A DNA stretch of 7,677 bases from Acholeplasmatales bacterium (lineage in GTDB: Bacteria; Bacillota_I; Bacilli_A; Izemoplasmatales; Hujiaoplasmataceae). The notes under the pieces were generated by a model. The model had not been told where the DNA came from and ran no database searches. It worked only from the letters and a program-made list of their open reading frames with translations. Both the position numbers and the translations under genes were made by a program. This document shows positions 1-6,172 of the stretch, piece by piece; positions within the stretch are counted from its first letter, which is position 1; every line of letters starts with the position of its first letter. Location: assembly GCA_003477305.1 (NCBI GenBank), contig DMTN01000033.1, positions 1 through 7,677 on the forward strand, written 5' to 3'.

Positions 1-87
1 TTCCAATATCATTTGACACTAAGGCCGAAATCGGCACATGTAATCAATCAAGTAAATGCTTGAAAAATGGCGTGTTTTGGGAAAGGA

Positions 88-115
88 TTGACAAAAAGGG
101 GATAATTCGTATAAT
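88..115 (+). promoter_or_regulatory. Sigma-A promoter of the metal ATPase gene
   Basis: A perfect -35 box TTGACA (88-93) and a perfect -10 box TATAAT (110-115) are separated by 16 bp. This predicts a transcription start near 122 and a 5' leader of about 64 nt before the ATG at 186. The -10 box is embedded in a short inverted repeat, TAATT-N5-AATTA (103-117), which could be an operator but could equally be chance in AT-rich DNA. The 16-bp spacer is not the stretched 19-20 bp spacer typical of MerR/ZntR-activated promoters. Confidence 0.85.
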
Positions 116-185
116 TAAGGTAATCTTTACGTGACAAACGGAAACGGAGACCAAAATAGTTCCCTTTTTATTTTGAACGGATACC

Positions 186-2342
186 ATGATAAAAAAGATC
201 GTCATGAAAAACCTTACTTGCGCCAGTTGCATCGCGAAGATCGAACGCCGGGTCGGTCGTCTTCCGTATGCAAACAGCGCAAGTTTCAATTATACCAACC
301 AGATCCTGCTCGTCGATTTCAAGGATGATTTCGACGAAACGCTTGCGCTCAAGGAGATCAAGGGTATCGTCGACGTCCTTGAGGACAACATCGACACCCA
401 TTATCTCGACCGCCGCACGGAAAACCCGAAGCCGAAGTTCGTCCATGACTACCTGTTCCCGCTCATCGGCGGCGGCATCATCGCGATCGTGTTCATCCTG
501 TTCCGTTTCCCGGGTTACGTCAACGCCATCTTCAAGACGGATTTCGCGCCCCTCATCGTCGACCCCTTCCGCGCCATCGGGTATTGGATCGGTTATCTAT
601 TCCTTGTTTCCCGCATCTTCACGATGCTGGTCAAGGGGATCAAAAACAAGAGTTTCTTCGACGAGAACACCCTCATGTTCATCGCGACGCTGGCCGGCAT
701 GGCACTTGGCAAGTACGAGGAAAGCATCGCCGTCATCGTCCTGTACTCGGTCGGGGAACTGCTTCAGAACCGCGCCGTCATGCGTTCGAAAGATGAGATC
801 ACGGCGCTCATGGACATCAAAGTCGACTACGCCAACGTCGTCGTCGGCGAATCGATCGTGGTCAAGGATCCGATGCAGATCAAGGTCGGCGACATCCTCG
901 TCATCAAGAATGGCGAACGCGTCCCCGTCGACGGCGTCGTCACCGAGGGCACGAGTTCGATCAACACGTCGGAACTGACCGGCGAAGTCAAGTTGCAGCG
1001 GGTTGAACCGGGAAAAGACATCCTCTCCGGCAACATCAACGTCGGCGACGTGATCCGCATGCGGGCATCGAAGGAATACAGCGAATCGACGCTTGCGAAA
1101 ATCATCGACCTGATCGAAAACTCCACCAACAACAAATCGAAAACCGAGATGTTCATCACCAAATTCTCGCGCGTCTATACCCCGATCGTCGTCGGCCTCG
1201 CCGTCCTGATGATCGTTTATGGCGCGATTTGGGGTCCCAAGCCGTTCATCGACTGGGCTAACCCCGAGGTGAGTTACCTCTACCGGGCCGCCACGTTCCT
1301 GGTCATCTCCTGCCCCTGCTCGCTCGTCCTTTCGGTGCCGCTCTCCTATTTCGCCGGTATCGGCGTCGCCGCGAAGAACGGAATCCTTTTTAAGGGGTCA
1401 ACCTTCCTTCAAACTCTCACCGACGTCAAGACGATTGCGCTCGACAAAACCGGCACCCTGACGTACGGCTCCTTCTTCGTTTCCAGTTTCACCAACGACG
1501 AAACCCTCAAGGTCGCAGCGTCGCTCGAAAAATATTCGAATCACCCGATCGCCCATGCGATCACCGGTTATTTCAAGGAACCGACCTACGAACTGACGGA
1601 CGTCAGCGAGGTTCCCGGCTTCGGCATCCGCGGGATGCTCGGCGATGAACCCGTCTTCGCCGGCAGCCGCCGCTTCCTGCAGACGAACGATGTCGAAGTA
1701 TCGCAGGGGAAACTCCCGGTCGGATCCTACACGTTCGTCGCCCGCGGCGGGAAGTACCTCGGCAGCGTCGTCGCCAACGACGAACTCAAGGAAACCTCGA
1801 TGGAAACGGTCCGCAACTTCACGAAGCGCTATGACACCGTGATGCTCACCGGCGACAACGAAGCCTCGGCCGCCGACATCGCGATGAAACTCGGCGGAAT
1901 CGAATACTATGCCGATTTGTTGCCTGAACAGAAACTCGAGAAATTCAACGCGATCCGCACCAACTCGGTCTCCCTCTATGTCGGCGACGGGATCAACGAC
2001 GCGCCGCTCCTCAAGAACGCCGACATCGGCGTCTCGATGGGTTCGGCCTCCGACCTCGCGATCGAAGTCTCCGACATCATCATCATCAACAACGACATCC
2101 GCCTGCTCGACAAGGCGATCAAGATCGCCAAGCGCACACGCCTCACCGCAACCGAAAACATCGTCTTTTCGCTGACCGTGAAGGCAGTCTTCCTCTTCCT
2201 CTCCGCAATCGGCGTGATGTGGATGTGGCTCTCGATCTTCGCCGATGTCGGCGTCACCCTCCTCTGCGTCCTGAATGCGCTTCGGATCATCTACATCCAG
2301 CGCTATCTGCGCGTTGACAAGAAAGAAAAAAAGCCGAAATGA
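186..2342 (+). CDS. Heavy-metal-exporting P1B-type ATPase (Zn2+/Cd2+/Pb2+ class, ZntA/CadA-like)
   Basis: This 718-residue protein is an inner-membrane pump that uses ATP to export soft divalent metals. Visible in order: one N-terminal HMA metal-binding domain (about residues 3-66) with TCASC at 11-15; membrane segments near 91-108, 128-152 and 160-190; the actuator motif TGE at 265-267; the membrane metal site CPC at 376-378; the phosphorylation motif DKTGTLT with Asp420; the P1B-specific HP at 453-454; and GDGINDAP at 601-607. Lys666 in the seventh and Asp687 (ADVG) in the eighth membrane helix match the P1B-2 (Zn/Cd/Pb) signature rather than copper pumps. The length fits CadA/ZntA (about 700-730). 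An in-frame TGA at 174 leaves ATG 186 as the first start; ATG 204 is a possible alternative because the Shine-Dalgarno is weak before both. The gene is monocistronic and convergent with tyrS. The exact metal is inferred from the family. Confidence 0.95.
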   Translation: MIKKIVMKNLTCASCIAKIERRVGRLPYANSASFNYTNQILLVDFKDDFDETLALKEIKGIVDVLEDNIDTHYLDRRTENPKPKFVHDYLFPLIGGGIIAIVFILFRFPGYVNAIFKTDFAPLIVDPFRAIGYWIGYLFLVSRIFTMLVKGIKNKSFFDENTLMFIATLAGMALGKYEESIAVIVLYSVGELLQNRAVMRSKDEITALMDIKVDYANVVVGESIVVKDPMQIKVGDILVIKNGERVPVDGVVTEGTSSINTSELTGEVKLQRVEPGKDILSGNINVGDVIRMRASKEYSESTLAKIIDLIENSTNNKSKTEMFITKFSRVYTPIVVGLAVLMIVYGAIWGPKPFIDWANPEVSYLYRAATFLVISCPCSLVLSVPLSYFAGIGVAAKNGILFKGSTFLQTLTDVKTIALDKTGTLTYGSFFVSSFTNDETLKVAASLEKYSNHPIAHAITGYFKEPTYELTDVSEVPGFGIRGMLGDEPVFAGSRRFLQTNDVEVSQGKLPVGSYTFVARGGKYLGSVVANDELKETSMETVRNFTKRYDTVMLTGDNEASAADIAMKLGGIEYYADLLPEQKLEKFNAIRTNSVSLYVGDGINDAPLLKNADIGVSMGSASDLAIEVSDIIIINNDIRLLDKAIKIAKRTRLTATENIVFSLTVKAVFLFLSAIGVMWMWLSIFADVGVTLLCVLNALRIIYIQRYLRVDKKEKKPK

Positions 2343-2345
2343 AAA

Positions 2346-2379
2346 GGTGGAATCCGCGATGGATTCCACCATTTTTTTT
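2346..2379. terminator. Shared intrinsic terminator between convergent ATPase gene and tyrS
   Basis: A perfect 10-bp inverted repeat, GGTGGAATCC (2346-2355) and GGATTCCACC (2361-2370), encloses a 5-nt loop. On the + strand it is followed by an A and eight T (2372-2379), and it begins 3 nt after the ATPase TGA. On the - strand the same stem is followed by a shorter TTTT run (complement of 2342-2345), so it probably also ends tyrS transcripts. The tyrS stop codon (2378-2380) overlaps the + strand T-tract. Confidence 0.93.
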
Positions 2380-3619
2380 ACTTTGTGTGGCTGACGAGCA
2401 CGTATTTCTTCTTGCCCTTGCGGACGATCGAATACCGACCTTCGATCGCGTTTTCCTGTGTGACGACGGCGTCAAGCGCAAGTGTTTTTCCACCGTTCAC
2501 ACTGACCGCTCCGCTGGAAACCAGATCGCGCGCGTCGCGCTTGGAACTGGCGAGTCCGGTCGCGACGAGGACGTCGAGAAGAAGCGGATCATGATTCGCT
2601 TCGAAACGCGGCAGATCCTTGCAGGCAAGGCCGATTTCGTCGGCCGTGAGGGTTTCGATGTCACCCTGAAAGAGCGCCTCGGAGATCTTGACGGCTTCCT
2701 TCCAGGCGGCTTCGCCGTGGACGAGGACGGTGAGTTCTTTTGCGAGCGCCTTTTGCGCGTTGCGCCCTTCGGGATGGCTTTTGATTTCTTCGGCGAAGGC
2801 CTCGATCGTCGCCTTCGACAAGAACGTGAACTGCTTCAACCGCATCACGATGTCGTCGTCGGCGGTGTTGATCCAGTACTGGTAGAAATCGTACGGGGTC
2901 GTCCTGAGGGGATCGAGCCAGACCGCGCCGGACTCGGATTTGCCGAACTTGGTGCCGTCGGATTTCGTCACGAGCGGGAAAGTGAAGCCGTACGCTTTCG
3001 CGTCGGTGCCGTGCACCTTGCGGATCAGTTCGAGGCCGGAAGTGATGTTGCCCCACTGGTCCTGGCCGCCGATCTGGATCTGACAGGCATGCTTGTCGAA
3101 GAGATGCTCGAAGTCCCAGGCCTGGATGATCTGGTAGCTGAATTCGGTGAAGGAGATGCCGCTTTCGATGCGCGACTTGACGGACTCCTTGCTCATCATG
3201 TAGGCGACGTTGAAGTTCTTCCCGATGTCGCGGAGAAATTCGATCGCATTGAGCGAGGACAGCCAGTCGTAATTGTTGACGATGGCGGCCTGCGGCAACA
3301 AATGCCGCACCTGCTTCGAGATCCCCGCGGCGTTTTCCAGCGAAGTCTCGATCGTGAGCAGCGGGCGCTCCGAATTCTTAAAGCTCGGATCGCCGATCAG
3401 ACCGGTGCCGCCGCCGATCACGAGAATCGGTTTGTGGCCGGCGTTTTCAAGCCGCTTCGCCACGAGATAGGCAAGCAGGTGACCGACGTGCAGGCTGTCC
3501 GCCGTCGGGTCCGCGCCGAGATAGAACACGGAATTGCCCGCGTTCAGAACGTTTTCGAGCTCGGGAGCGGTCATGTCGTAGACCAGTCCGCGCCACTTCA
3601 AATCTTCCATCAATTTCAT
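2378..3619 (-). CDS. tyrS: Tyrosyl-tRNA synthetase
   Basis: The enzyme activates tyrosine with ATP and charges tRNA-Tyr in the cytoplasm. Using the start chosen here the protein is 413 residues, close to other bacterial TyrRS of the TyrS type. Visible are the class I HIGH-type signature HVGH (44-47) after YLGADPTADSL, the tyrosine-pocket segment GGQDQWGN (184-191), the KMSKS-type loop KFGKS (224-228), and a C-terminal S4 RNA-binding domain (about 345-413) containing SSKRDARDLVSSGAVSVNG. The open frame could begin at a TTG at 3628, but the Shine-Dalgarno AGAGG (complement of 3629-3633) directly abuts that codon. It sits 9 nt before the ATG at 3619, which is therefore preferred. Expression is governed by the T-box leader upstream. 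The gene lies downstream of the LacI/CcpA-like regulator in the same direction and converges with the metal ATPase. Confidence 0.98.
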   Translation of the reverse strand: MKLMEDLKWRGLVYDMTAPELENVLNAGNSVFYLGADPTADSLHVGHLLAYLVAKRLENAGHKPILVIGGGTGLIGDPSFKNSERPLLTIETSLENAAGISKQVRHLLPQAAIVNNYDWLSSLNAIEFLRDIGKNFNVAYMMSKESVKSRIESGISFTEFSYQIIQAWDFEHLFDKHACQIQIGGQDQWGNITSGLELIRKVHGTDAKAYGFTFPLVTKSDGTKFGKSESGAVWLDPLRTTPYDFYQYWINTADDDIVMRLKQFTFLSKATIEAFAEEIKSHPEGRNAQKALAKELTVLVHGEAAWKEAVKISEALFQGDIETLTADEIGLACKDLPRFEANHDPLLLDVLVATGLASSKRDARDLVSSGAVSVNGGKTLALDAVVTQENAIEGRYSIVRKGKKKYVLVSHTK

Positions 3620-3628
3620 TTGAATCAA

Positions 3629-3633
3629 CCTCT
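3629..3633 (-). promoter_or_regulatory. tyrS: Ribosome binding site deciding the tyrS start
   Basis: AGAGG on the - strand is 9 nt from ATG 3619 but has zero spacing to the upstream in-frame TTG 3628. This favours the ATG and removes three residues from the longest frame. Confidence 0.8.
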
Positions 3634-3654
3634 TTTCGTCGATGAATTCTTTTT

Positions 3655-3690
3655 AAAACAAAAATCGTCCCTGCATGCAAGGACGATTTT
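3655..3690 (-). terminator. T-box regulated intrinsic terminator of tyrS leader
   Basis: A perfect 10-bp stem AAAATCGTCC/GGACGATTTT (3661-3670 with 3681-3690) with a 10-nt loop is followed on the - strand by TTTTGTTTT. The CCTT at the top of the 5' arm can instead pair with AAGG of the T-box (complement of 3707-3710). The terminator and antiterminator are therefore mutually exclusive, the standard T-box arrangement. Confidence 0.93.
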
Positions 3691-3870
3691 GACAACCGCG
3701 GTACCACCTTAGTTCACTCGAAAGTGCGCTTGGGAAGATAACGGATTCACCGTCTGCGGACTGCGCAGAGACTCCCAAGCGTAAATTCGCGGTTGCGGTC
3801 GTCCCGGCTCGCACCTTCCGCCGGGTCTCTTGAAGCGACTTGCAACGCTACTTCACTTGTTCCTTGTCGT
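3655..3870 (-). promoter_or_regulatory. T-box riboswitch (tRNA-Tyr sensing) upstream of tyrS
   Basis: This leader reads uncharged tRNA-Tyr and switches between termination and antitermination. Seen on the - strand, 5' to 3': an AGTGA motif of the specifier loop (complement of 3853-3857); a Stem I distal hairpin with a 6-bp CCCGGC/GCCGGG stem (3803-3808 with 3820-3825) whose loop carries GGTGCGA; a GAATTTAC segment ending in the specifier codon UAC for tyrosine (complement of 3781-3783); an 8-bp helix (3728-3735 with 3773-3780) enclosing two small hairpins; a CACT-TTCG-AGTG hairpin; the T-box sequence AAGGTGGTACCGCG (complement of 3697-3710); and the terminator hairpin. The variable base of the TGGN bulge is U (complement of 3703), as expected to pair with discriminator base A73 of tRNA-Tyr. 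Codon and bulge thus agree on the same tRNA. The leader begins within a few nucleotides of the upstream regulator's stop codon. Confidence 0.95.
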
Positions 3871-4877
3871 TATCGGGATGTCTGCCGCGTGATGATGTTG
3901 TGCGGCAGGACGTTGAACTTCACTTCGTTGACTTCGCCGTCGATTTCGCGCTTGAGCAGGCTCATCGCCTTGGCGCCGATTTCGTTGATCGGGACGTCGA
4001 CGCACGAGAGTTTCGGACGGCAGAGCGTCGAATACTTCGTGTTCTGGAATCCGTAGACGCTGACGTCCTCGGGGATCCGCTTGCCCTTCTCGATCATCGT
4101 GTTGACGAAGGAGACGGCGATCGAGTCGCGGACCGCGACGATGCCGTCGACGGCCTCGTGCTCGGATTTGAAGAGTTCGTTGAAATGCACCGTGTTGATC
4201 GCGATGTCGCCTGAGGTGCGGATCACGTTCGGATTCAGATGCGCTTCCTTGATGGCCTTGAGATAGCCCTCTTCCTTTAGGTCGTTGACCATGTACTTGC
4301 GCGCCGTGGTGAGCAGGTAGATGTGCTTGCGGCCTTCGGCGATGAGTCGACCGGTGATCTCGTAGGCGGCCTTGAAGTAGTCGATGCAGACGGTGACGAG
4401 CTTGTTATCATAAGGATAGAGCGTGTTCGCGAGGACGATCGGAACCTTGTATTCGTCTTGGATCACGTTCAGCATCATATACTGGGCTTCATTGATCTCG
4501 TCGTTCAGATAGAGGATGCCGTCGACCTGGTTGGCGACGACTTCCTTGAGCATTTCGGCTTCGTCGATCTTTTCATCCTTCATGACGTACAGAAGGAGCG
4601 AATAGTTGTATTTGCGTGCTTCGACGGCGATGCCGTTCAGCATCTCGGCGACGGAAGCGCGCGACATATCCGGAACGATCACGGCGACGGTCGTCGATTT
4701 CTTCGAGGCGAGCCCCTTCGCGAAGGCATTGGGTTTGTAGCCGAGCTCCTTGATCACCCGAAGCACGCGTTCGCGGGTTTCCGGCTTGACCTTCTGCGGA
4801 TTGTTCAGCGTCCGGGAAACCGTGGCGAGCGAGACATTGGCGGCATAGGCGACATTGTAGATGGTAGCTTTGTTCAT
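3870..4877 (-). CDS. ccpA: LacI-family transcriptional regulator, CcpA-like
   Basis: This 335-residue DNA-binding repressor has an N-terminal LacI helix-turn-helix (about 4-50: TIYNVAYAANVSLATVSRTL), a hinge helix (PNAFAKGLASKKSTTVAVI, about 49-67) and a periplasmic-binding-protein-like sensor core to the end. From memory, the first 70 residues and the C-terminal RPKLS...IGAKAM...LPH region resemble Bacillus CcpA closely, including GLASKK and VIVPDMS. CcpA binds cre sites with HPr-Ser46-P to mediate carbon catabolite control. The middle of the core is more divergent (RDSIAV where CcpA has TDEMAL, FQNT for FDNT), so a paralogue or sugar-specific repressor is possible. ccpA also lies in the tyrS neighbourhood in Bacillus, which supports the name. 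Start ATG 4877 has GGGA 6 nt and AAAGG 12 nt upstream. It has its own promoter with an embedded operator-like site and stops (TAA) where the tyrS T-box leader begins. LacI-family assignment is near certain; the ccpA name is probable. Confidence 0.8.
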   Translation of the reverse strand: MNKATIYNVAYAANVSLATVSRTLNNPQKVKPETRERVLRVIKELGYKPNAFAKGLASKKSTTVAVIVPDMSRASVAEMLNGIAVEARKYNYSLLLYVMKDEKIDEAEMLKEVVANQVDGILYLNDEINEAQYMMLNVIQDEYKVPIVLANTLYPYDNKLVTVCIDYFKAAYEITGRLIAEGRKHIYLLTTARKYMVNDLKEEGYLKAIKEAHLNPNVIRTSGDIAINTVHFNELFKSEHEAVDGIVAVRDSIAVSFVNTMIEKGKRIPEDVSVYGFQNTKYSTLCRPKLSCVDVPINEIGAKAMSLLKREIDGEVNEVKFNVLPHNIITRQTSR

Positions 4878-4910
4878 AAAAAATCCCGACCTTTCGTCAA
4901 ATTCGACAAT

Positions 4911-4939
4911 ATTCTAACATGTACCGCAAGCGGTTTCAA
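4911..4939 (-). promoter_or_regulatory. Promoter of the CcpA-like regulator gene
   Basis: On the - strand, TTGAAA (complement of 4934-4939) and TAGAAT (complement of 4911-4916) are spaced by exactly 17 bp, giving a start near 4904 and a leader of about 27 nt. The DNA just upstream is A/T-rich (4940-4980), as in an UP element. Confidence 0.8.
4926..4937 (-). promoter_or_regulatory. LacI-family/cre-like operator within the regulator's promoter
   Basis: GAAACCGCTTGC on the - strand matches the LacI-family operator pattern GNAANCGNTTNC at every fixed position. Read as TGAAACCGCTTGCG it fits the cre pattern TGNAANCGNWNNCW except for the last base. It overlaps the -35 box and the spacer, a position where a bound repressor would block RNA polymerase. 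Autorepression by the encoded regulator is the simplest inference. Confidence 0.7.
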
Positions 4940-4987
4940 TGCTTTTACATAAATTTATGAAAAATTTTCATTCTTCTTTCATTGCAG

Positions 4988-5017
4988 AAAAAAAGACGCC
5001 GTTTCGGACGTCTTTTT
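4988..5017 (-). terminator. Intrinsic terminator after rplS
   Basis: The stem AAAAAGACG/CGTCTTTTT, extended by CCG/CGG with one bulged A around a TTT loop, lies 6 nt beyond the rplS stop. On the - strand it ends in a run of seven T (complement of 4988-4994). It closes the GH17-rimM-trmD-rplS region. Confidence 0.9.
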
Positions 5018-5023
5018 CTTCGA

Positions 5024-5374
5024 TTACTGGCGTTTTTCCTTGATACGGGCGGCTTTCGCCGAGAGCCCGCGGATGTAGCCGAGATTGGCTCTGCGGACCT
5101 GCCCGTGACGGGCGACTTCGATCTTTTCGACCATCGGCGAGTGGATCGGGAATGTGCGTTCGACGCCGATGCCGAAGGACATCTTGCGGACGCAGAACGT
5201 CTCGCTCGTGCCTTGGCCCTGGCGCTTGATGCAAAGACCCTCATACATCTGGATGCGTTCTTTCGAACCTTCGACGATCTTGACGTACACCTTTAAGGTG
5301 TCGCCCGGACGGAATTCGGGGACGTCGGTCTTGAGGTATTGCTCGGTAACGGTGTTGATGAATTGCTGCGACAT
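5024..5374 (-). CDS. rplS: 50S ribosomal protein L19
   Basis: L19 is a structural protein of the large subunit near the interface with 30S. The 116-residue product matches the family's usual 114-120. Seen are FRPGDTLKVYVKIVEG (21-36), the ERIQMYEGLCIKRQGQG core, VERTFPIHSP (71-80) and the basic C-terminal RRANLGYIRG with KAARI. A GTG at 5383 is in frame, but it overlaps the Shine-Dalgarno AAGGAG (complement of 5383-5388). The ATG at 5374, 8 nt downstream of that site, is the start chosen. It follows trmD after 123 nt that hold a separate promoter, and it ends in an intrinsic terminator. This is the usual 3' gene of the rpsP-rimM-trmD-rplS cluster. Confidence 0.98.
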   Translation of the reverse strand: MSQQFINTVTEQYLKTDVPEFRPGDTLKVYVKIVEGSKERIQMYEGLCIKRQGQGTSETFCVRKMSFGIGVERTFPIHSPMVEKIEVARHGQVRRANLGYIRGLSAKAARIKEKRQ

Positions 5375-5382
5375 GGTTTTCA

Positions 5383-5388
5383 CTCCTT
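5383..5388 (-). promoter_or_regulatory. rplS: Ribosome binding site deciding the rplS start
   Basis: AAGGAG on the - strand lies 8 nt before ATG 5374 and overlaps the alternative in-frame GTG 5383, so the GTG cannot be the start served by this site. Confidence 0.85.
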
Positions 5389-5405
5389 CGATTGTGTGCC
5401 CTCGA

Positions 5406-5430
5406 CGTTCACGGATATTCCGGCGGAACG
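5406..5430 (-). other. Hairpin in the rplS 5' leader, possible L19 autoregulatory element
   Basis: Within the roughly 78-nt leader between the predicted start (near 5453) and rplS, CGTTC (5426-5430) pairs with GAACG (5406-5410) and CGG with CCG inside it, closing an AATAT loop with a 3/1 internal loop. L19 leaders are known in Firmicutes, but I cannot match this one to a described consensus by eye. Confidence 0.35.
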
Positions 5431-5459
5431 GCGGTGTTGCGGTTCTGGCAGCGTTAGTT

Positions 5460-5488
5460 ATTATATCATAAAGAGACGGTCAAATCAA
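5460..5488 (-). promoter_or_regulatory. Internal promoter for rplS
   Basis: On the - strand, TTGATT (complement of 5483-5488), a 17-bp spacer and TATAAT (complement of 5460-5465) form a strong promoter just after the trmD stop. TGA immediately before the -10 provides an extended -10 (TGN) motif. The predicted start is near 5453. L19 can thus be made independently of trmD and rimM. Confidence 0.85.
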
Positions 5489-5497
5489 CTGATTTTG

Positions 5498-6172
5498 TCA
5501 GCGCTTTTTCAGAAGGTCGGGACGGCGCTCCATGGTGCGCCGAAGCGACTGCTCGCGGCGCCATTTGTCGATCTCCGCATGGTTGCCCGAGACGAGAACG
5601 TCGGGGACTTTCATGCCCTTGTACTCGACCGGACGGGTATACTGGGGATATTCGAGGAGGCCGTCGTAGAACGAATCGTGGGGGGCGGATTCGGGCGATC
5701 CGAGGACGCCGGGAAGCAAACGGATCACGCTGTCGGCGATCGCCATCGCGCCGATTTCGCCGCCGGTGAGGACGTAGTCGCCGATCGAGATCTCGAGGTC
5801 GACAAGCGACCGGATGCGCTCGTCGAAGCCTTCGTAGTGCCCGCAGATCAAAATCAGATGCTCCACCTTGGACAACCGGATCGCTTCCGCCTGGACGAAC
5901 GGGACGCCCTGCGGGGTGAGCAGGATCTTGGTCGCCGTCTGATACCCTTCGATCGACTGCAGGGCGCGGTCGATCGGTTCGACCGCAAGCAGCATGCCGG
6001 CGCCGCCGCCAAAGGCATAGTCGTCGACGTGGCGGTGCTTGTTGGTCGCGAAATCGCGGAAATCGACGATGTCGATCACGACGGCGCCGCTTTCTTTTGC
6101 ACGTTTGATCATCGATTCGCCGAAAACACCGGTGAACATTTCGGGAAATAGGCTCAGGATGGTGATTTTCAC
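5498..6172 (-). CDS. trmD: tRNA (guanine-N1-)-methyltransferase TrmD
   Basis: TrmD methylates N1 of G37 next to the anticodon, using S-adenosylmethionine, and prevents +1 frameshifting. The 224-residue protein shows the SPOUT trefoil-knot motifs: DDYAFGGGAGM (50-60), LTPQG (85-89), CGHYEGFDERI (110-120) and ISIGDYVLTGGEIGAM (128-143). It also has the catalytic-Asp segment DSFYDGLLEYPQYTRP (166-181) and the C-terminal SGNHAEIDKWR. It is a little shorter than E. coli TrmD because the C-terminus ends soon after the RRPDLL element. The start is GTG, overlapping the rimM stop as GTGA, with GGAGGG (complement of 6179-6184) 6 nt upstream, so translational coupling to rimM is likely. There is no terminator after it; rplS follows from its own promoter and possibly by readthrough. 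Confidence 0.99.
   Translation of the reverse strand: MKITILSLFPEMFTGVFGESMIKRAKESGAVVIDIVDFRDFATNKHRHVDDYAFGGGAGMLLAVEPIDRALQSIEGYQTATKILLTPQGVPFVQAEAIRLSKVEHLILICGHYEGFDERIRSLVDLEISIGDYVLTGGEIGAMAIADSVIRLLPGVLGSPESAPHDSFYDGLLEYPQYTRPVEYKGMKVPDVLVSGNHAEIDKWRREQSLRRTMERRPDLLKKR

Noticed and set aside
24..35. Palindrome GCCGA-AA-TCGGC
   Set aside because: Only a 2-nt centre, so no stable hairpin, no T-tract for a terminator, and it is about 50 bp upstream of the -35. Too little to call an operator.
13..44. A second TTGACA (13-18) as an upstream promoter
   Set aside because: The nearest -10-like hexamer, TGTAAT at 39-44, is 20 bp away and poor; the 88-115 promoter is far better.
152..175. Hairpin CAAAATA/TATTTTG in the ATPase leader
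   Set aside because: Seven weak A-T-rich pairs around a 10-nt loop; easily expected by chance in this AT-rich leader and no riboswitch-like conserved sequence is seen.
1398..2372. Long - strand open frame antisense to the ATPase
   Set aside because: Low-complexity, Asp/Glu/Arg/Val-rich translation typical of antisense shadows; it also crosses the terminator hairpin.
2339..3712. Long open frame on the + strand antisense to tyrS
   Set aside because: It is a composition shadow of a certain gene: no family resemblance, no convincing ribosome binding site, and it runs through the terminator and T-box leader.
5479..5497. Inverted repeat AAATCA/TGATTT after trmD as a terminator
   Set aside because: The loop would be only 2 nt, there is no T-tract, and the sequence is better explained as the -35 region of the rplS promoter.
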